A stretch of DNA of 64,000 nucleotides, taken from positions 1 through 64,000 of the forward strand of contig JBHHZE010000001.1 of the NCBI GenBank assembly GCA_046757925.1, given 5' to 3'. Below are positions 33,939-43,399 of this stretch, one piece after another; the stretch's first letter is position 1; every line of letters begins with the position of its first letter. The notes under the pieces were generated by a model. The model ran no database searches and was not told where the DNA came from. It saw nothing but the letters and a program-made list of their open reading frames with translations. The position numbers and the translations under genes were made by a program. The stretch is from JAZDCZ01 sp046757925 (lineage in GTDB: Bacteria; Gemmatimonadota; Gemmatimonadetes; Gemmatimonadales; GWC2-71-9).

Positions 33939-35093
33939 ATGACGATCGGTCGTGCCAGGCTCTTTGAGGTTGCCTTACCCCTGAAGCAGCCGTTCCGGAT
34001 CAGCGGTGGGACCCTAGACGTGCGCAGATCACTGATAGTCGTGCTCGAGGACGACGAGGGAAACCGGGGCTATGGTGAATCGGCTCCGTTCGACTTGCCG
34101 TTCTACTCCGCGGAGACTGTAGCATCGGCGCGAGAGCTGCTGATGGGGAAATTACTTCCACAGCTCTTGACGGAATCCTTCACGGACTCCTCAGGAGTAC
34201 TCGCGGCGCTTACCGATGGGGTGGTGGGGAATCGTATGGCGATTGCAGGAGCAGAGACCGCGTGGTGGGACCTCAGAGCAGCCAGGGAAGGGAAGACATT
34301 GGGGGAGCTCACGACCGAGAGACTACGCGATTTGAATGTGCAGGACCTTTGGCTGGAGCGATCCTCTACAATCGAGTGCGGGGTGGCGCTGGGCATCCCA
34401 AACGGTAACGATGGCACATTGCTGCAAGAATGGGTCAAAGAGGCAGTCGGTCGCGGCTATCGTAGAATCAAGCTCAAGGTGAGGCCGGGATGGGACGTAG
34501 AGCCGGTTGAGATCGCGCGCAGAGCTCTGCGCGACGCGGGCGTTGATCTGCCTGTCACCGTCGATGCGAACACGGCGTTCACGTTGGACGAGCACATGTC
34601 GATTCTGCGCGATCTGGACCTTCTTGGCTTGCTGTATGTCGAACAACCACTTGCCGCCGACGCGTTGTGGGACATGCGTGTTCTGCAAGCTCAACTGGGC
34701 ACGCCCGTATGTCTGGATGAATCGTTGACGTCCGATCGAGTGGCACGTCAGGTACTGGAGATGGACGGTCCCAAGGTTTGGAATATCAAGATCCAGCGGT
34801 TGGGCGGATTGGAAGAAGCATGCAGAGTCTATGCACGCGCAGTGGCTGGAGGCGTGCGGGTCTGGGGTGGTACCATGCCGGAAACGGGTGTCGGAGCGCA
34901 GGCGATGCTTGCGCTAGGCTGCCATGCGGGGTTCGTATTCCCCTCGGACCTCGAGCCGAGCGATCGGTGGTACCCGGCCGGAACCGACCTGATTGAACTC
35001 GCCATGTCTGGCGATGGCCGGATGGATGTGCCCGGACGGCGGATCGTGCCGGCGGAAGGAACCGACTGGAAGCTACTGTGTGATCTCCAGTAG
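33939..35093 (+). CDS. Enolase-superfamily enzyme (mandelate racemase / OSBS-NSAR-like)
   Basis: This 384-residue protein belongs to the mandelate racemase/muconate-lactonizing group and resembles o-succinylbenzoate synthase or N-succinylamino-acid racemase most. The acid/base lysines are in RIKLKVRPG and NIKIQRLGG. Metal ligands are VDANTAF, EQPLA and CLDES. It ends the operon. The ATG at 33939 is chosen, and a TTG at 33930 overlapping the previous stop (TTGA) is a real alternative in this overlap-rich operon. With the DapA-like and aminotransferase proteins it suggests epimerisation or dehydration of an acid or amino acid (inference). No menaquinone genes are nearby. Confidence 0.85.
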   Translation: MTIGRARLFEVALPLKQPFRISGGTLDVRRSLIVVLEDDEGNRGYGESAPFDLPFYSAETVASARELLMGKLLPQLLTESFTDSSGVLAALTDGVVGNRMAIAGAETAWWDLRAAREGKTLGELTTERLRDLNVQDLWLERSSTIECGVALGIPNGNDGTLLQEWVKEAVGRGYRRIKLKVRPGWDVEPVEIARRALRDAGVDLPVTVDANTAFTLDEHMSILRDLDLLGLLYVEQPLAADALWDMRVLQAQLGTPVCLDESLTSDRVARQVLEMDGPKVWNIKIQRLGGLEEACRVYARAVAGGVRVWGGTMPETGVGAQAMLALGCHAGFVFPSDLEPSDRWYPAGTDLIELAMSGDGRMDVPGRRIVPAEGTDWKLLCDLQ

Positions 35094-35166
35094 TGCTGGC
35101 GGGACTCCATCACGCGACCCTCGCGTCCCTCTATCCTCCGTTTACCATCCGATCTATCTTGACCCC

Positions 35167-36003
35167 ATGCCCGGCATTTTCTGCACCAGTTGTGGCAGAG
35201 TTATTCCCGATGCCGCGAACAGGTGCCTCGAGTGCGGCGCCACGGTTGGGGAGGGAGATCGCGGCGACTCGCATAACCTGGCAGAGCGGGTGGCCGACGC
35301 GTTGGGTTCCGAGTACGAGGTCCGGGAGGAAATCGGACGCGGCGGGTACGCGATGCCTTTCATAAAAGGTGAATCGGTTGGTGACAGAATACGCAGGGAA
35401 GGTGGGCTGTCCCGCAGCGTCGTGGTGAGCATAGCACAAGATGTGGCCGGAGCACTCGATTACGCTCACGAGTCGGGGGTGATTCACCGTGACGTCAAAC
35501 CGGACAACATCCTCCTGGAATTCGACACGGGTAGGAGCCTCCTGGCCGACTTTGGGATCGCCAAAGCTTTAGAACAGGACGTGGGTCTGTCCACGTCGGG
35601 GATCGTCGTAGGCACGCCCAGCTACATGTCTCCCGAGCAGATCAGCGGCGAGCGCGATATAGACGGTCGCACAGATGTTTACAGCTTGGGCGTCGTAGTC
35701 TTCGAGATGCTGACGGGTGCACCGCCGTTTTCGGGCAAGAGGCGCTGGCCGCGCTTGTCAACGATCGGGACCCCGAAATCCGGCGCATCGCCGCTGAGAA
35801 CCAGGCGTCCGAGAGCTGAGGGAGGGCGTCGCGGCCATCGCCGAGCCACCGGTTGTGTTGCCGAGTGTATCGACTATCTTAACTGCGGCCGCCGGTGGAG
35901 CTTGTCGCCTGAGTCATTCGCCTGCGGTCGTCTCATGGTTAAAAGCCGCTTTGCCAAAATGATGCTGGACGGGGTCACTACGTGTCTCTTAAGGGTGTTT
36001 TGA
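35167..36003 (+). pseudogene. Decayed zinc-ribbon Ser/Thr protein kinase
   Basis: The reading frame starts with a zinc ribbon (FCTSCGRVI...RCLECGATV, about residues 4-25) followed by a Hanks kinase that is clearly damaged. The glycine loop EIGRGG runs straight into YAMPFIKGES, so about 50-60 residues with the ATP-binding lysine and helix C are deleted. The C-lobe is normal (HRDVKPDN, DFG, SPEQ) up to PPFSG near 35735. There the frame becomes an arginine-rich, non-kinase tail, while a neighbouring frame reads plausible protein until a stop near 35820. A deletion plus a frameshift indicates a pseudogene. Its open frame runs into the start of actA. Confidence 0.75.
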
Positions 36004-36590
36004 AAACACGTCGGCTGATTGCGGCGGGACTACTCGTCCCGCCCGTCGTAGTGTTGGGCATCGCGGTTTCCGGTTCGAGGGCTCAGCAGGCTCCCCAGGT
36101 AACGGCGACGGCCTTTGAAGCACCGGTGGAAGTTGACACCGCCAGCTTAAAGGGACCAAGACAGCCGATTTTCTTCCGCCACGATGTCCATGCCGGTCAG
36201 TATGAGATCGATTGCCAGTACTGTCACGTAAACGCGGAAATAAGTCCGAAGCCCGGAATTCCCACGCTCTATACCTGTATGAACTGCCACTCCATTGTTG
36301 CGGGGACGCAGGAGAGTGAAAAGGCGGAGATCCAGAAGTTCAAGCAGGCCTATAGTGAAGGAACTCCGATCGAGTGGATCGAAGTTCACGAGCTGCCTCC
36401 GTTCGTGCACTTCCCGCACATGATCCATGTGAACGCGAAGGAGAAGTACGACTTCGACTGCACTCAATGTCACGGTCAAGTCGATCGGGAACCACAAGTC
36501 TACCAGTATTCATCCCTCAAGATGGGTTGGTGCCTCGATTGTCATCTCAAGAACGAGGTGACAACCGACTGTACCGCGTGTCACTTCTAG
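35982..36590 (+). CDS. actA: Alternative complex III pentahaem cytochrome c subunit ActA
   Basis: This 202-residue exported cytochrome is anchored by one N-terminal hydrophobic segment (about 12-32). Five CXXCH haem sites are visible: CQYCH, CMNCH, CTQCH, CLDCH and CTACH. That is the ActA pattern of ACIII, which oxidises menaquinol and passes electrons to cytochrome c or directly to an oxidase. The GTG start at 35982 is followed 20 nt later by the stop of the decayed kinase frame. It is the first gene of a complete actABCDEF operon. No clear promoter was recognised. Confidence 0.92.
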   Translation: MSLKGVLKTRRLIAAGLLVPPVVVLGIAVSGSRAQQAPQVTATAFEAPVEVDTASLKGPRQPIFFRHDVHAGQYEIDCQYCHVNAEISPKPGIPTLYTCMNCHSIVAGTQESEKAEIQKFKQAYSEGTPIEWIEVHELPPFVHFPHMIHVNAKEKYDFDCTQCHGQVDREPQVYQYSSLKMGWCLDCHLKNEVTTDCTACHF

Positions 36591-36602
36591 GGCGGGGAAG
36601 CG

Positions 36603-39600
36603 ATGTCGAACGGGATCGATAGAAGACGGTTTCTCAAAGTTCTCGGAACAACGGGTGGTGGTGCCGCGGTAATGACGGGTTGTTCCACCGACAAAGTCGA
36701 GAAACTGATTCCGTATCTGATCCCGCCCGAAGATCAGATTCCAGGTCTGGCAACCTACTATGCTACCACTTGCCGCGAGTGCTCGTCGGGGTGCGGGTTG
36801 CATGTGCGGGTTAGAGAGGGTCGCGCAGTAAAAGTAGAGGGCAATCCCGCTGCCCCCGGCAACAGGGGCAAGCTCTGCGCCCGAGGACAGGCTTCGTTGC
36901 AGGGGCTCTACAATCCCGATCGGGTACGTGGTCCGATGGCTCGCGCCGCGGACGGGAGTTTTGAGTCTATATCGTGGGACGACGCGATCCAACGTATCGT
37001 CGATCGGTTGGGTGCCGCATCGGGCGATGGGATCTGGTTTGTCACTGGTAACGAGACCGGTTCGTTCGACACGCTGGTGGGAGAGTGGTTGAAGTCCTTG
37101 GGTGCCAACGCCCGCGTGGTTCACGAGCCATTCGCGTATGAGGCGCTGCGGTACGCCAATAGGGCGGTGTTCGGCGTCGATGCGTTTCCGCGATACGATT
37201 TCGGAGCCGCGAAATACATACTTTCGTTTGGCGCCGACTTCCTGGAAACATGGCTCAATCCGGTTGAGCAGGCCCGCGGGTTCGCCTCGTCACACGGGTA
37301 CTCAGACGGCACGATGGGGCGCTACGTGCACGTGGAGCCACGCATGAGTATGACCGCGATGAGCGCCGACGAGTGGATTGCTCCCGTTCCCGGCACGGAG
37401 TCCTTGATTGCGCTGGCTATGGCGCACGTTATCGTGCGCGACGGGCTTGCCCGTACTCCGTCCGATGTATCGCGCGTCAGGAGCGTTCTAGATGCCCATA
37501 GCCCGTCAGGTGCGGCAACGGCGACGGGAATCTCGGCAGACACGATCGAACGGCTGGCCCGCGAGTTTGCAGCTGGCCCCAGCCTGGCCGTAGCCGGCGG
37601 TGTGGGCTCGCAGCACGATCAGGCTCACAGCACGGCTGCCGCCGCGAACATACTCAACTACGTGGCAGGCAACCTCGGGCGTACGGTTACTTTCGGGCCC
37701 CAACTCAGCCCGGCGGGTCAGTCGAACTATGCAGATGTGTCTGGGTTGGCCGGTGCACTGAAGTCCGGCGATGTCGAGGTGCTATTCGTTCATGGCGCGA
37801 ACCCCGCGTACGCGACCCCGGCGGCACTGGGGTTTGCCCAGGCAATGGGGAATGCCGGATTCAAGGTCAGCTTCTCCAGGTTCTACGACGAGACCGCGAC
37901 GGAGTCGGATCTCATTCTCCCGGACCATGACCCTCTCGAGCAATGGAATGATTTCGAACCGCGTGCGGGAGTCTACGGATTGCAGCAGCCGGTGATGCAA
38001 CCGGTGTTCGATACGCGTCAGACGGGAGATGTGTTACTTCAGGTGGCCGGCAAACTCGAAGGGAGACCCTCGCGCGCGTTCGGAGTCGGCAGCTACAAGG
38101 AATACCTGCAGCAGCGATGGCGGAGTTTGCAGCGGAGGATGGGCGATCGGCGGCCGTTTGAACCATTTTGGAACGAGTCGCTGCAGCGCGGTGGCATGTG
38201 GACCGACGAAGGTTCCCGGCGTGTGAGGCTCACTGCAAGCGCTGGCAGCGCGGTCGGCGATACTTGGACTGCGGTGGGTGGTGATCGGTTGACGTTGATC
38301 GCTTATCCGTCACCGGTTTTTTACGATGGGCGTGGCGCGAATCGGCCGTGGCTGCAGGAGTTGTCGGATCCTGTAACGAGAGTGACCTGGAGTTCCTGGG
38401 TGGAGATACATCCCAACACCGCCGCCCGTCTCGACATCAAGGACGGCGAGGTGCTGGAACTCAAGTCGGATTCGGGCACTATCAGCGCCCCGGCGTACTT
38501 ATATCCCGGCATTCGAGAGGACACGATAGCGGTACCGTACGGCCAGGGGCACACCGCATTCGGGCGCTATGCGGAGAATCGCGGTGTCAAGGTGTTAGAT
38601 CTGCTCTCCCCCGAGCCCACGCCATTTGGCGGTATTGGGCACTACGCGTCCGTGACCGTCCACAACACCAAGCGCTACGAACCACTGGCAACCACTGAGG
38701 GCAAGCGGAGACAGTTGGGTCTGGGGATCGCACACGCGGTCACGCTCGGGTCGCTACAGAACCCCGAGGAAGCTGCTGAAGAACACGAGGGACACGCCGC
38801 ACCGGTGCCGGAGCACATCGAGAAGGTGCTGGAAGAATGGCAGCAGGAGCAGTATGACGAATGGAACCGCGGTAACTATGCCGGTGATCATCCACGCTGG
38901 GCGATGTCGATCGATCTCTCCAGCTGCACCGGTTGTCATGCGTGTGTCACGGCGTGCTATGCCGAAAACAACATTCCTACGGTCGGGCCGGAGCAGATCC
39001 GTCTCGGTCGTGAGATGACCTGGATGCGAATCGAGCGATACTTCGAAGGTGGCGACGACGGCACGCCGCTGGAAGCCCGTGTGTTGCCGATGTTGTGCCA
39101 GCAATGCGGCAACGCTCCGTGCGAGCCCGTATGTCCGGTGTTCGCCGCCTATCACACGGCCGATGGGCTCAACGGTCAGGTGTACAATCGCTGCGTGGGA
39201 ACCCGCTACTGCTCCAACAACTGTCCCTATAAGGTCCGCTATTTCAACTGGTTCGACCACCCGAACGAACGAGATGCGGCATTCTCCTGGCCGGATCCGC
39301 TGCACTGGTTGCTCAATCCCGATGTGACCGTACGCGAGAAGGGTGTCATGGAGAAGTGCACGTTCTGCATTCAGCGCATCAGGGGCAAGCAGCATGAGGC
39401 CAAGACAAGCGGCACGCAGTTGGTTGACGGCGATATCGTAACGGCGTGCCAGCAGACGTGCCCGTCCGATGCGATAGTGTTTGGAGACATCAATGACCCC
39501 CGCTCCAAGGTTCGGGCTCTCGCTGAAGACGGCCGTGGCTACCACGTATTGGGAGAACTCAATACGCGGCCGGCGGTAACATATCTGAAAAAAGTCCGCA

Positions 39601-39617
39601 ACGTGACAGAGGCTTGA
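36603..39617 (+). CDS. actB: Alternative complex III iron-sulfur subunit ActB
   Basis: This 1004-residue protein has a twin-arginine leader (RRRFLKVLG, then a lipobox-like MTGC). A molybdopterin-oxidoreductase-like domain (about 45-720) follows, which in ACIII does not bind the cofactor. A C-terminal ferredoxin-like domain (about 755-1000) has cysteine clusters CTGCHACVTAC, CQQCGNAPCEPVC, CVGTRYCSNNCPY and CTFCIQ for three 4Fe-4S and one 3Fe-4S centre. The ATG at 36603 follows a GGGGAAG ribosome site. It lies 12 nt after actA and 6 nt before actC. Confidence 0.94.
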   Translation: MSNGIDRRRFLKVLGTTGGGAAVMTGCSTDKVEKLIPYLIPPEDQIPGLATYYATTCRECSSGCGLHVRVREGRAVKVEGNPAAPGNRGKLCARGQASLQGLYNPDRVRGPMARAADGSFESISWDDAIQRIVDRLGAASGDGIWFVTGNETGSFDTLVGEWLKSLGANARVVHEPFAYEALRYANRAVFGVDAFPRYDFGAAKYILSFGADFLETWLNPVEQARGFASSHGYSDGTMGRYVHVEPRMSMTAMSADEWIAPVPGTESLIALAMAHVIVRDGLARTPSDVSRVRSVLDAHSPSGAATATGISADTIERLAREFAAGPSLAVAGGVGSQHDQAHSTAAAANILNYVAGNLGRTVTFGPQLSPAGQSNYADVSGLAGALKSGDVEVLFVHGANPAYATPAALGFAQAMGNAGFKVSFSRFYDETATESDLILPDHDPLEQWNDFEPRAGVYGLQQPVMQPVFDTRQTGDVLLQVAGKLEGRPSRAFGVGSYKEYLQQRWRSLQRRMGDRRPFEPFWNESLQRGGMWTDEGSRRVRLTASAGSAVGDTWTAVGGDRLTLIAYPSPVFYDGRGANRPWLQELSDPVTRVTWSSWVEIHPNTAARLDIKDGEVLELKSDSGTISAPAYLYPGIREDTIAVPYGQGHTAFGRYAENRGVKVLDLLSPEPTPFGGIGHYASVTVHNTKRYEPLATTEGKRRQLGLGIAHAVTLGSLQNPEEAAEEHEGHAAPVPEHIEKVLEEWQQEQYDEWNRGNYAGDHPRWAMSIDLSSCTGCHACVTACYAENNIPTVGPEQIRLGREMTWMRIERYFEGGDDGTPLEARVLPMLCQQCGNAPCEPVCPVFAAYHTADGLNGQVYNRCVGTRYCSNNCPYKVRYFNWFDHPNERDAAFSWPDPLHWLLNPDVTVREKGVMEKCTFCIQRIRGKQHEAKTSGTQLVDGDIVTACQQTCPSDAIVFGDINDPRSKVRALAEDGRGYHVLGELNTRPAVTYLKKVRNVTEA

Positions 39618-39623
39618 CCTGAG

Positions 39624-40976
39624 ATGACGACTATCGCGCCACCGGAAGAGCGAGCCGCCACGCCCATGTACGATGAGATAACGCGGGACATTGCGGGTAC
39701 GCTTGGCAATCCGGGCAAGGGGTATTACCTCCTCCTCGCGTTTACGATAGGCATCACACTCATTGGTGCCGGCGCGTTGCTCTATCAGATTCGGTTCGGG
39801 CTGGGCGTTGCGGGCTATGCACCACCGGTCCTGTGGGGCGTATACATCACGACATTCGTGTTCTGGGTGGGTATCGCGCACTCGGGCACTCTGATATCCG
39901 CGATCCTCTATCTATTCAGGTCGAAGTGGCGCACGGCGGTATACCGCACGGCGGAGGCCATGACCGTATTCGCTGTGATGACGGCCGGACTGTTTCCGCT
40001 CATTCACGTGGGCCGGATCTGGTATGCGTATTGGTTGTTTCCTTATCCCAACCAGCGGCAGCTGTGGGTGAACTTCAAGTCACCGCTCCTGTGGGATGTA
40101 TTCGCCGTGTCGACGTACTTTACGGTGAGCACGGTGTTCTTGATCGTCGGCCTGATACCGGATGTCGCGTCGATCCGCGATGTAGCAACGGGTTGGCGAA
40201 AGAAACTATACAGCATCGCGTCACTCAATTGGCGTGGCACCGACCAGCAGTGGCGGCATTATACGCGTGCCTATCTGTACCTGGCGGCGTTGGCGACGCC
40301 GCTCGTGCTATCGGTGCACAGCGTGGTGTCGTGGGATTTCGCAATGGCGATCGTCCCGGGATGGCACGCGACGATCTTTGCACCGTATTTCGTTGCGGGC
40401 GCGATCTATTCGGGCGTGGCGCTGGTGATCACCCTGCTGGTGCCACTGCGCAAGGTGTTCCGTCTCGAGCGATACATCACGGTGCATCACTTCGAGAACC
40501 TGTCCAAGCTGTTACTGCTGACCGGCCTGATCGTGGGATACGCGTATGTCACCGAGTATTTCCTGGCCTGGTACAGCGGTAACCCGTTTGAACGGGGATC
40601 GTTCTGGAATCGCGCGTTCGGTGACTACTGGTGGGCTACGTGGACGATGATCATATGTAACGGCTTTCTACCACTGTTGCTCTTTTTCAGGAAGGTGAGG
40701 AGGAGTATCCCGGCCCTGTTCGTGCTCTCGCTGTTCGTCAACCTCGGGATGTGGTTCGAGCGATTCGTGATCATCGTAGTCTCTTTGTCGCATGAGTACG
40801 AGCCGTATGCGATGGGGCACTACACGCCGAGTTGGGTCGAGTGGGCGATTCTGGCGGGGAGCTTTGGCTGGTTCTTCACGTGGTTTCTGTTGTTCGCGAA
40901 GAACTTCCCAACGGTGTCTATCACCGAGGTGAAGGAAATCATTCCGCTGCCGAGACGAAGGGCGGCGCATTCATGA
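39624..40976 (+). CDS. actC: Alternative complex III membrane subunit ActC (NrfD-like)
   Basis: This 450-residue NrfD/PsrC-family polytopic protein should have about ten helices and supplies the menaquinol-binding site of ACIII. Typical segments include FWVGIAHSGTLISAILYL, IHVGRIWYAYWLFPYPNQR, and a His-rich VLSVHSVVSWDFA helix. The ATG at 39624 follows actB by 6 nt, and its stop overlaps actD by 4 nt. It is homologous in fold to ActF encoded three genes downstream. Confidence 0.93.
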   Translation: MTTIAPPEERAATPMYDEITRDIAGTLGNPGKGYYLLLAFTIGITLIGAGALLYQIRFGLGVAGYAPPVLWGVYITTFVFWVGIAHSGTLISAILYLFRSKWRTAVYRTAEAMTVFAVMTAGLFPLIHVGRIWYAYWLFPYPNQRQLWVNFKSPLLWDVFAVSTYFTVSTVFLIVGLIPDVASIRDVATGWRKKLYSIASLNWRGTDQQWRHYTRAYLYLAALATPLVLSVHSVVSWDFAMAIVPGWHATIFAPYFVAGAIYSGVALVITLLVPLRKVFRLERYITVHHFENLSKLLLLTGLIVGYAYVTEYFLAWYSGNPFERGSFWNRAFGDYWWATWTMIICNGFLPLLLFFRKVRRSIPALFVLSLFVNLGMWFERFVIIVVSLSHEYEPYAMGHYTPSWVEWAILAGSFGWFFTWFLLFAKNFPTVSITEVKEIIPLPRRRAAHS

Positions 40977-41479
40977 GCAAGCATCCGGGCGGCATCGTTG
41001 CGGTCTATCGCTACGTCGACGCGGCGACCGAAGCCATTGGTGCTCTGAAAGAAATGGGGTATCGCGACTTTACGGTCTACACTCCGGTCCCCAATGCTGA
41101 AGTGGCGGACGCCGTGGGACATAAAGTGAGTCCGGTGAGGTTGTGGACGCTGATCGGCGGGCTTACGGGACTAGCTGCGGGTTTTGCTATGACCCTGTGG
41201 ATGTCGTACGACTATCCCATTGTGGTAGGTGGTAAGCCGTTGGGCTCGACCATTCCTTATGTCGTGATTGGCTTCGAGCTTACGATCCTGTTCGGCGCGC
41301 TTTCGACGATTGCCGGTTTGGCGTTTCATAGCCTGTTCAGCCACCGGAAGGCGGCCTTCGATGGGCGTTTCACCAACGACTGTGTGGGGGTGTTCGTGCC
41401 ATGCGGAGTCGAGCGGCGATCTGCGGTCGAGGAGTTGCTGCGATCTCATGGTGCGGAGGAGGTGCGGGTTGAGACGTAG
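40973..41479 (+). CDS. actD: Alternative complex III subunit ActD (DUF3341)
   Basis: This 168-residue membrane protein has an N-terminal soluble alpha/beta segment (IVAVYRYVDAATEAIGALKEMGYRDF) and two transmembrane helices (about 61-80 and 95-120). It ends in a soluble stretch with FVPCGVERRSAVEELL, matching the DUF3341 ActD family. The ATG start overlaps actC (ATGA), and its end overlaps actE. It is a structural subunit of ACIII without cofactors. Confidence 0.92.
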   Translation: MSKHPGGIVAVYRYVDAATEAIGALKEMGYRDFTVYTPVPNAEVADAVGHKVSPVRLWTLIGGLTGLAAGFAMTLWMSYDYPIVVGGKPLGSTIPYVVIGFELTILFGALSTIAGLAFHSLFSHRKAAFDGRFTNDCVGVFVPCGVERRSAVEELLRSHGAEEVRVET

Positions 41480-42011
41480 TATTACGGTCGCCGCGTTTGT
41501 GTTGGTTCTCGGTGGTTGCACTCGCGACGCGTGGCAGCGGATGCCGGGGCCAGACGATGCCATTGCGCTCGTGCCATGGTTTGCCGTGATGCATCGTGGC
41601 ATTGCCATCCAACCCTATAAGATGATGCGACCTCCGGTGGAAGGAACGGTGCCCATTACGGGAGTGGAGCCCTCCCTGCCGGTGATCCCTGCCAACTACG
41701 CGGCCATCGACCGCTTGAGAAATCCGACCGAGCGTACTGCCGAGAGCTTGGAGAATGGGCGTAAGTACTTCGAACGGTTCTGCGTCCCGTGCCATGGGCC
41801 GGCAGGTGTCGGCGACGGATTGGTAAACAAGAAATTCTTCATTGCTCCTAGTCTGCTGACGGACAGGGCCAAGGATCTGTCGGACGGAATGATTTACGCA
41901 ATAATTCGACAGGGACGGGGCGCGATGAACGCATATGGCCGAGGAGTCCGGGGAACGGACCGTTGGGATGTTGTCAACTACGTGCGTCAACTGCAGGGGG
42001 CATCACAGTGA
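41469..42011 (+). CDS. actE: Alternative complex III monohaem cytochrome c lipoprotein ActE
   Basis: This protein of about 180 residues has a short signal ending in the lipobox VLGGC and one haem site, FCVPCHGPAG, with a distal Met-containing segment (GAMNAYGR). That matches ActE, the exit cytochrome of ACIII. The TTG at 41469 is chosen because GGAGGAGG lies 6-8 nt upstream and it overlaps actD in the way seen throughout the operon. The ATG at 41448 (seven codons longer, arginine-rich start) is an equally readable alternative. The stop overlaps actF (GTGA). Confidence 0.9.
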   Translation: MRRSITVAAFVLVLGGCTRDAWQRMPGPDDAIALVPWFAVMHRGIAIQPYKMMRPPVEGTVPITGVEPSLPVIPANYAAIDRLRNPTERTAESLENGRKYFERFCVPCHGPAGVGDGLVNKKFFIAPSLLTDRAKDLSDGMIYAIIRQGRGAMNAYGRGVRGTDRWDVVNYVRQLQGASQ

Positions 42012-43261
42012 GCTTGGTGGTGGATCGGGATCTCTTCAAACGTGGCGCCAATGCCCCGACACAATCCTTGGTCGCCGGCGGCGCGGTGCTGACCGTGCTG
42101 GGACTGGGCCTGTTCCTCATGCTGTTGCGTGGCGACGACCCGGCACGCGCGTGGCGCATGTTCCATATCAATTTCCTGTTCTTCACGGGTGTCGCCCAGG
42201 GTGCGATAATCTTCGCGGCGGTCCAGAAGGTCGTAAAGGGTCACTGGTCCGGCCCGATAGTCCGGTTCGCCGAGGCAACCGTCGGATTTCTGCCCATATC
42301 GTTAATTTGTTTTTTCCTGCTGTTCTTGGGAAAGCACTATCTCTTTCCGTGGATCGAACATCCCACACCGGCGCGCGGCAATTGGCTTACCGTGGGATGG
42401 GTATTCTGGCGCGATCTCGCCGCACTGCTGGCGGTCTTCGGCGTTGCAGTAGCCTTTGTGTACAACGATCTCAAGCCCGATGTGGCCCAGCTCAGGGAGC
42501 ATGTAACCGGGTGGCGTCGGAGGCTGTACGACAGCATTGCAGGCGACTTCACGGGTGAACCGGAGCAACTCGCCAAGATCGAAGACAGGATCCACCGGTT
42601 GGCGCCGCTGTTGATCATTGTCTATGCGTATATGTTCTCGATCGTGGCGATAGATCTCATCATGTCGCTTGCGCCGTACTGGGTCAGCAACCTGTTCGGT
42701 GCCTTTTTCTTCATGGGGGCGTTCCTGACGGGACTCACGATGTTGGGGCTTGCAATGGTTTACTGGCGAAAGAAGTTGGGGATGGAGTCAGTAATCGGCT
42801 CGCTCGACTTCCATGACCTGGGGAAGCTCATCTTTGGGTTCTCGATCTTCTGGGCGTACCTGATGTACAGTCAGCTCTTGGTCATCTGGTATGGGAATCT
42901 GCCGGACGAAACATCGTTCCCGTTCTACCGGCTTTGGGGCGAGTGGAGGCCGATCGGCGTCACTGTGGGACTGATGGTTTTCCTCATCCCGTTCTGGGGG
43001 CTGATTTGGGTCAAGTCCAAGATCACTCCGTTCACGTTCACGCTGTTTGCCTCAATCAGTCTCGCCGGTGTTTGGCTCGAGCGATACCTCATGGTGCAGC
43101 CGTCTCTGACCGAGCACGGCCCCGAGTTCGGCCTACCGGAGTTTGCGGTGACGGCCGGATTCCTGGGACTCTTCCTATTGGCCTATGGGCTGTTCGCGCG
43201 AACGTTCCCCATGGTGAGCCCGCGGTTGGTCGAACGCGCGGCGACGGTGCACCGGCACTAG
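42008..43261 (+). CDS. actF: Alternative complex III membrane subunit ActF (NrfD-like)
   Basis: This 417-residue second NrfD-like polytopic subunit has about ten helices, with characteristic stretches AWRMFHINFLFFTGVAQG, AYWVSNLFGAFFFMGAFLTG-like and WAYLMYSQLLVIWYGNLPDE. The GTG start at 42008 overlaps actE. It closes the ACIII operon, and an inverted repeat covers its stop codon. No cytochrome oxidase genes follow in the window, unlike operons where actF is followed directly by cox genes. Confidence 0.93.
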   Translation: MSLVVDRDLFKRGANAPTQSLVAGGAVLTVLGLGLFLMLLRGDDPARAWRMFHINFLFFTGVAQGAIIFAAVQKVVKGHWSGPIVRFAEATVGFLPISLICFFLLFLGKHYLFPWIEHPTPARGNWLTVGWVFWRDLAALLAVFGVAVAFVYNDLKPDVAQLREHVTGWRRRLYDSIAGDFTGEPEQLAKIEDRIHRLAPLLIIVYAYMFSIVAIDLIMSLAPYWVSNLFGAFFFMGAFLTGLTMLGLAMVYWRKKLGMESVIGSLDFHDLGKLIFGFSIFWAYLMYSQLLVIWYGNLPDETSFPFYRLWGEWRPIGVTVGLMVFLIPFWGLIWVKSKITPFTFTLFASISLAGVWLERYLMVQPSLTEHGPEFGLPEFAVTAGFLGLFLLAYGLFARTFPMVSPRLVERAATVHRH

Positions 43262-43277
43262 CCCGCTGCGGGGCTAG
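43258..43277 (+). terminator. Short inverted repeat at the actF stop codon
   Basis: CTAGCCC and GGGCTAG form a 7-bp stem with a 6-base loop, beginning inside the actF stop codon. No T-run follows, so it is a weak or factor-assisted terminator candidate, supported mainly by its place at the end of the ACIII operon. Confidence 0.4.
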
Positions 43278-43308
43278 AGGCTATTCCCCGCTTCCCGCCG
43301 AGTCACTG

Positions 43309-43371
43309 TTCACTTCTAACCTTTCACCTTTCCCTACCTTTCCTACTCCCGGCTCCCTACTCCCACTACTA
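43309..43371. repeat. Pyrimidine-rich low-complexity tract
   Basis: This stretch consists of short CTTTC, CCTAC and CTCCC words; read on the minus strand it is purine-rich with GGGA and GGAAA words. It resembles the purine tracts at 47656-47700 and 52934-53010 and, like them, lies in a gap between genes. It is not coding. No exact unit repeats throughout. Confidence 0.5.
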
Positions 43372-43399
43372 GATTGCGCGACTCATCCGAGGAGTGTTC

